Positions 63,376-64,000 of a DNA stretch of 64,000 bases are shown one piece after another. The position numbers and the translations under genes are program-made. This stretch comes from Xestospongia muta (lineage: Eukaryota > Porifera > Demospongiae > Haplosclerida > Petrosiidae), in contig OY848927.1 in the NCBI GenBank assembly GCA_963693285.1, positions 3,896,643-3,960,642 on the forward strand. Direction: 5' to 3'. Every line of letters begins with the position of its first letter. Positions within the stretch are counted from its first letter, which is position 1. The notes under the pieces are model-generated. The model did no database searches and was not told where the DNA came from. It saw only the letters and a program-made list of their open reading frames with translations.

Positions 63376-64000
63376 TTACTGAATTTTGAAATTTGAATAT
63401 GTACAGTTCATTTCTAAGTAAACTTCAATCACATTGTACACTGAACAGTACTGATCCTATAAGTATTATCATATTATTATTATTATAATGGACTAGTACA
63501 TACCAGTGTAGTCACAGCTCCTGGTTTGTTCATTCTAACACCTTTGATCACTTGAAATACATCTATTACACCTTCTGTCTTACACTGTTCTAGAGCAATA
63601 CTTACTGAACAGTATACTCCACAACGACTCACTGTGTCACTAGAAACAGGAAGAGACTAACTATTACTATGTGTACAGTCTATGTACCTGCAGTGTACAA
63701 CTATTGGTCCTCCTCCAATCTTCTGTTGTCTTCTAATGACTTCCTCAATCACTTGGAGAATAGTTTTAGGTTCTCTGACATAACCATCATTAGACCAGTC
63801 CACAACTTGGAATTGGATTACATTATGACTCAAACCCTGTTAATTATAGCAATAGTAATAATTGTCTATTAAACAGTAAATAAACTTACTCTTTTCTTCT
63901 CATTAAGAACACAAAGATTTCTTTGAACAAACCCTCTCTTTACTTCATTACAAATACAATTTACATGATATTCTCCATATTTCATTACATTTGATGTACA
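63376..64000 (-). CDS. RPTP copy K, 3' end (D2 only); runs off the right edge
   Basis: Terminal exons of another minus-strand RPTP: 63376-63456 (last exon, DQYCSVYNVIEVYLEMN... ending in the KVQ type), 63504-63639, 63688-63836 and 63890 onward to the edge. Phases fit (2 then 0) and no stop is seen. The D2 loop reads HCSDTVSRCG with Arg kept (codon 63624-63626); the WPD position reads DWSNDG, so D2 lacks the usual acid loop. In this subfamily an extra intron splits the exon equivalent to C exon 22 (63837-63889). Whether the full gene is intact cannot be judged here; its closest relatives in the window are pseudogenes. Confidence 0.72.

Noticed and set aside
1..64000. Prokaryotic features: operons, CRISPR arrays, tRNA or rRNA genes
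   Set aside because: Spliced exons and animal receptor domains make this a eukaryotic nuclear locus; no regularly spaced identical repeats or tRNA cloverleaf were seen.

Overview
This is an AT-rich animal nuclear sequence. Its genes have very short GT-AG introns (43-95 nt in the best copy) and encode receptor-type protein tyrosine phosphatases (RPTPs) with Ig-like and fibronectin type III (FN3) ectodomains. Compact introns, AT-richness, an RPTP family expansion and a DIRS-like retroelement fit a demosponge such as Amphimedon. That assignment is inference, because nothing here names the species.

The window is a tandem array of at least ten RPTP copies, all on the minus strand. From left to right they are: A (5' part only, 1-1395), B (pseudogene, 1810-7226), C (intact, 24 exons, 1547 aa, 8955-14815), C' (5' exon scrap, 15186-15436), D (pseudogene, 15965-21841), a degenerate DIRS-like element (about 22273-27125), E (pseudogene, 27234-32578), F (intact, 23 exons, 1446 aa, 33999-39490), G (pseudogene, 40153-44918), a small one-TM gene (45532-45867), I (rearranged pseudogene with an inverted 5' half, 46389-49529), J (intact, near-identical to F, 50963-56454), H (pseudogene, 57127-61912), a decayed copy of the small gene (62516-62855), and K (3' part only, 63376-64000).

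The intact design is: signal peptide, Cys-rich domain, Ig-like, FN3, Ig-like, then 4 FN3 (C) or 3 FN3 (F and J), a TM helix, a juxtamembrane tail, PTP domain D1 with the canonical HCSAGVGRTG loop, and PTP domain D2 with the unusual loop HCSDTVSRSG. Each ectodomain module is a single exon with phase-1 introns on both sides.

The array grew as cassettes. Pseudogene/functional pairs B-C, E-F and I-J repeat in the same order. E-F-G-small gene and I-J-H-small gene form a tandem duplication of about 17 kb, and F and J lie exactly 16,964 bp apart. The decayed copies lost D1 by at least three different deletions. The D2 loop arginine codon CGT has become TGT or CAT in five copies, a CpG-decay pattern. 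The overall picture is birth-and-death evolution of a glycosylated cell-surface phosphatase receptor family. A role in self/non-self or ligand recognition is plausible but is inference only.
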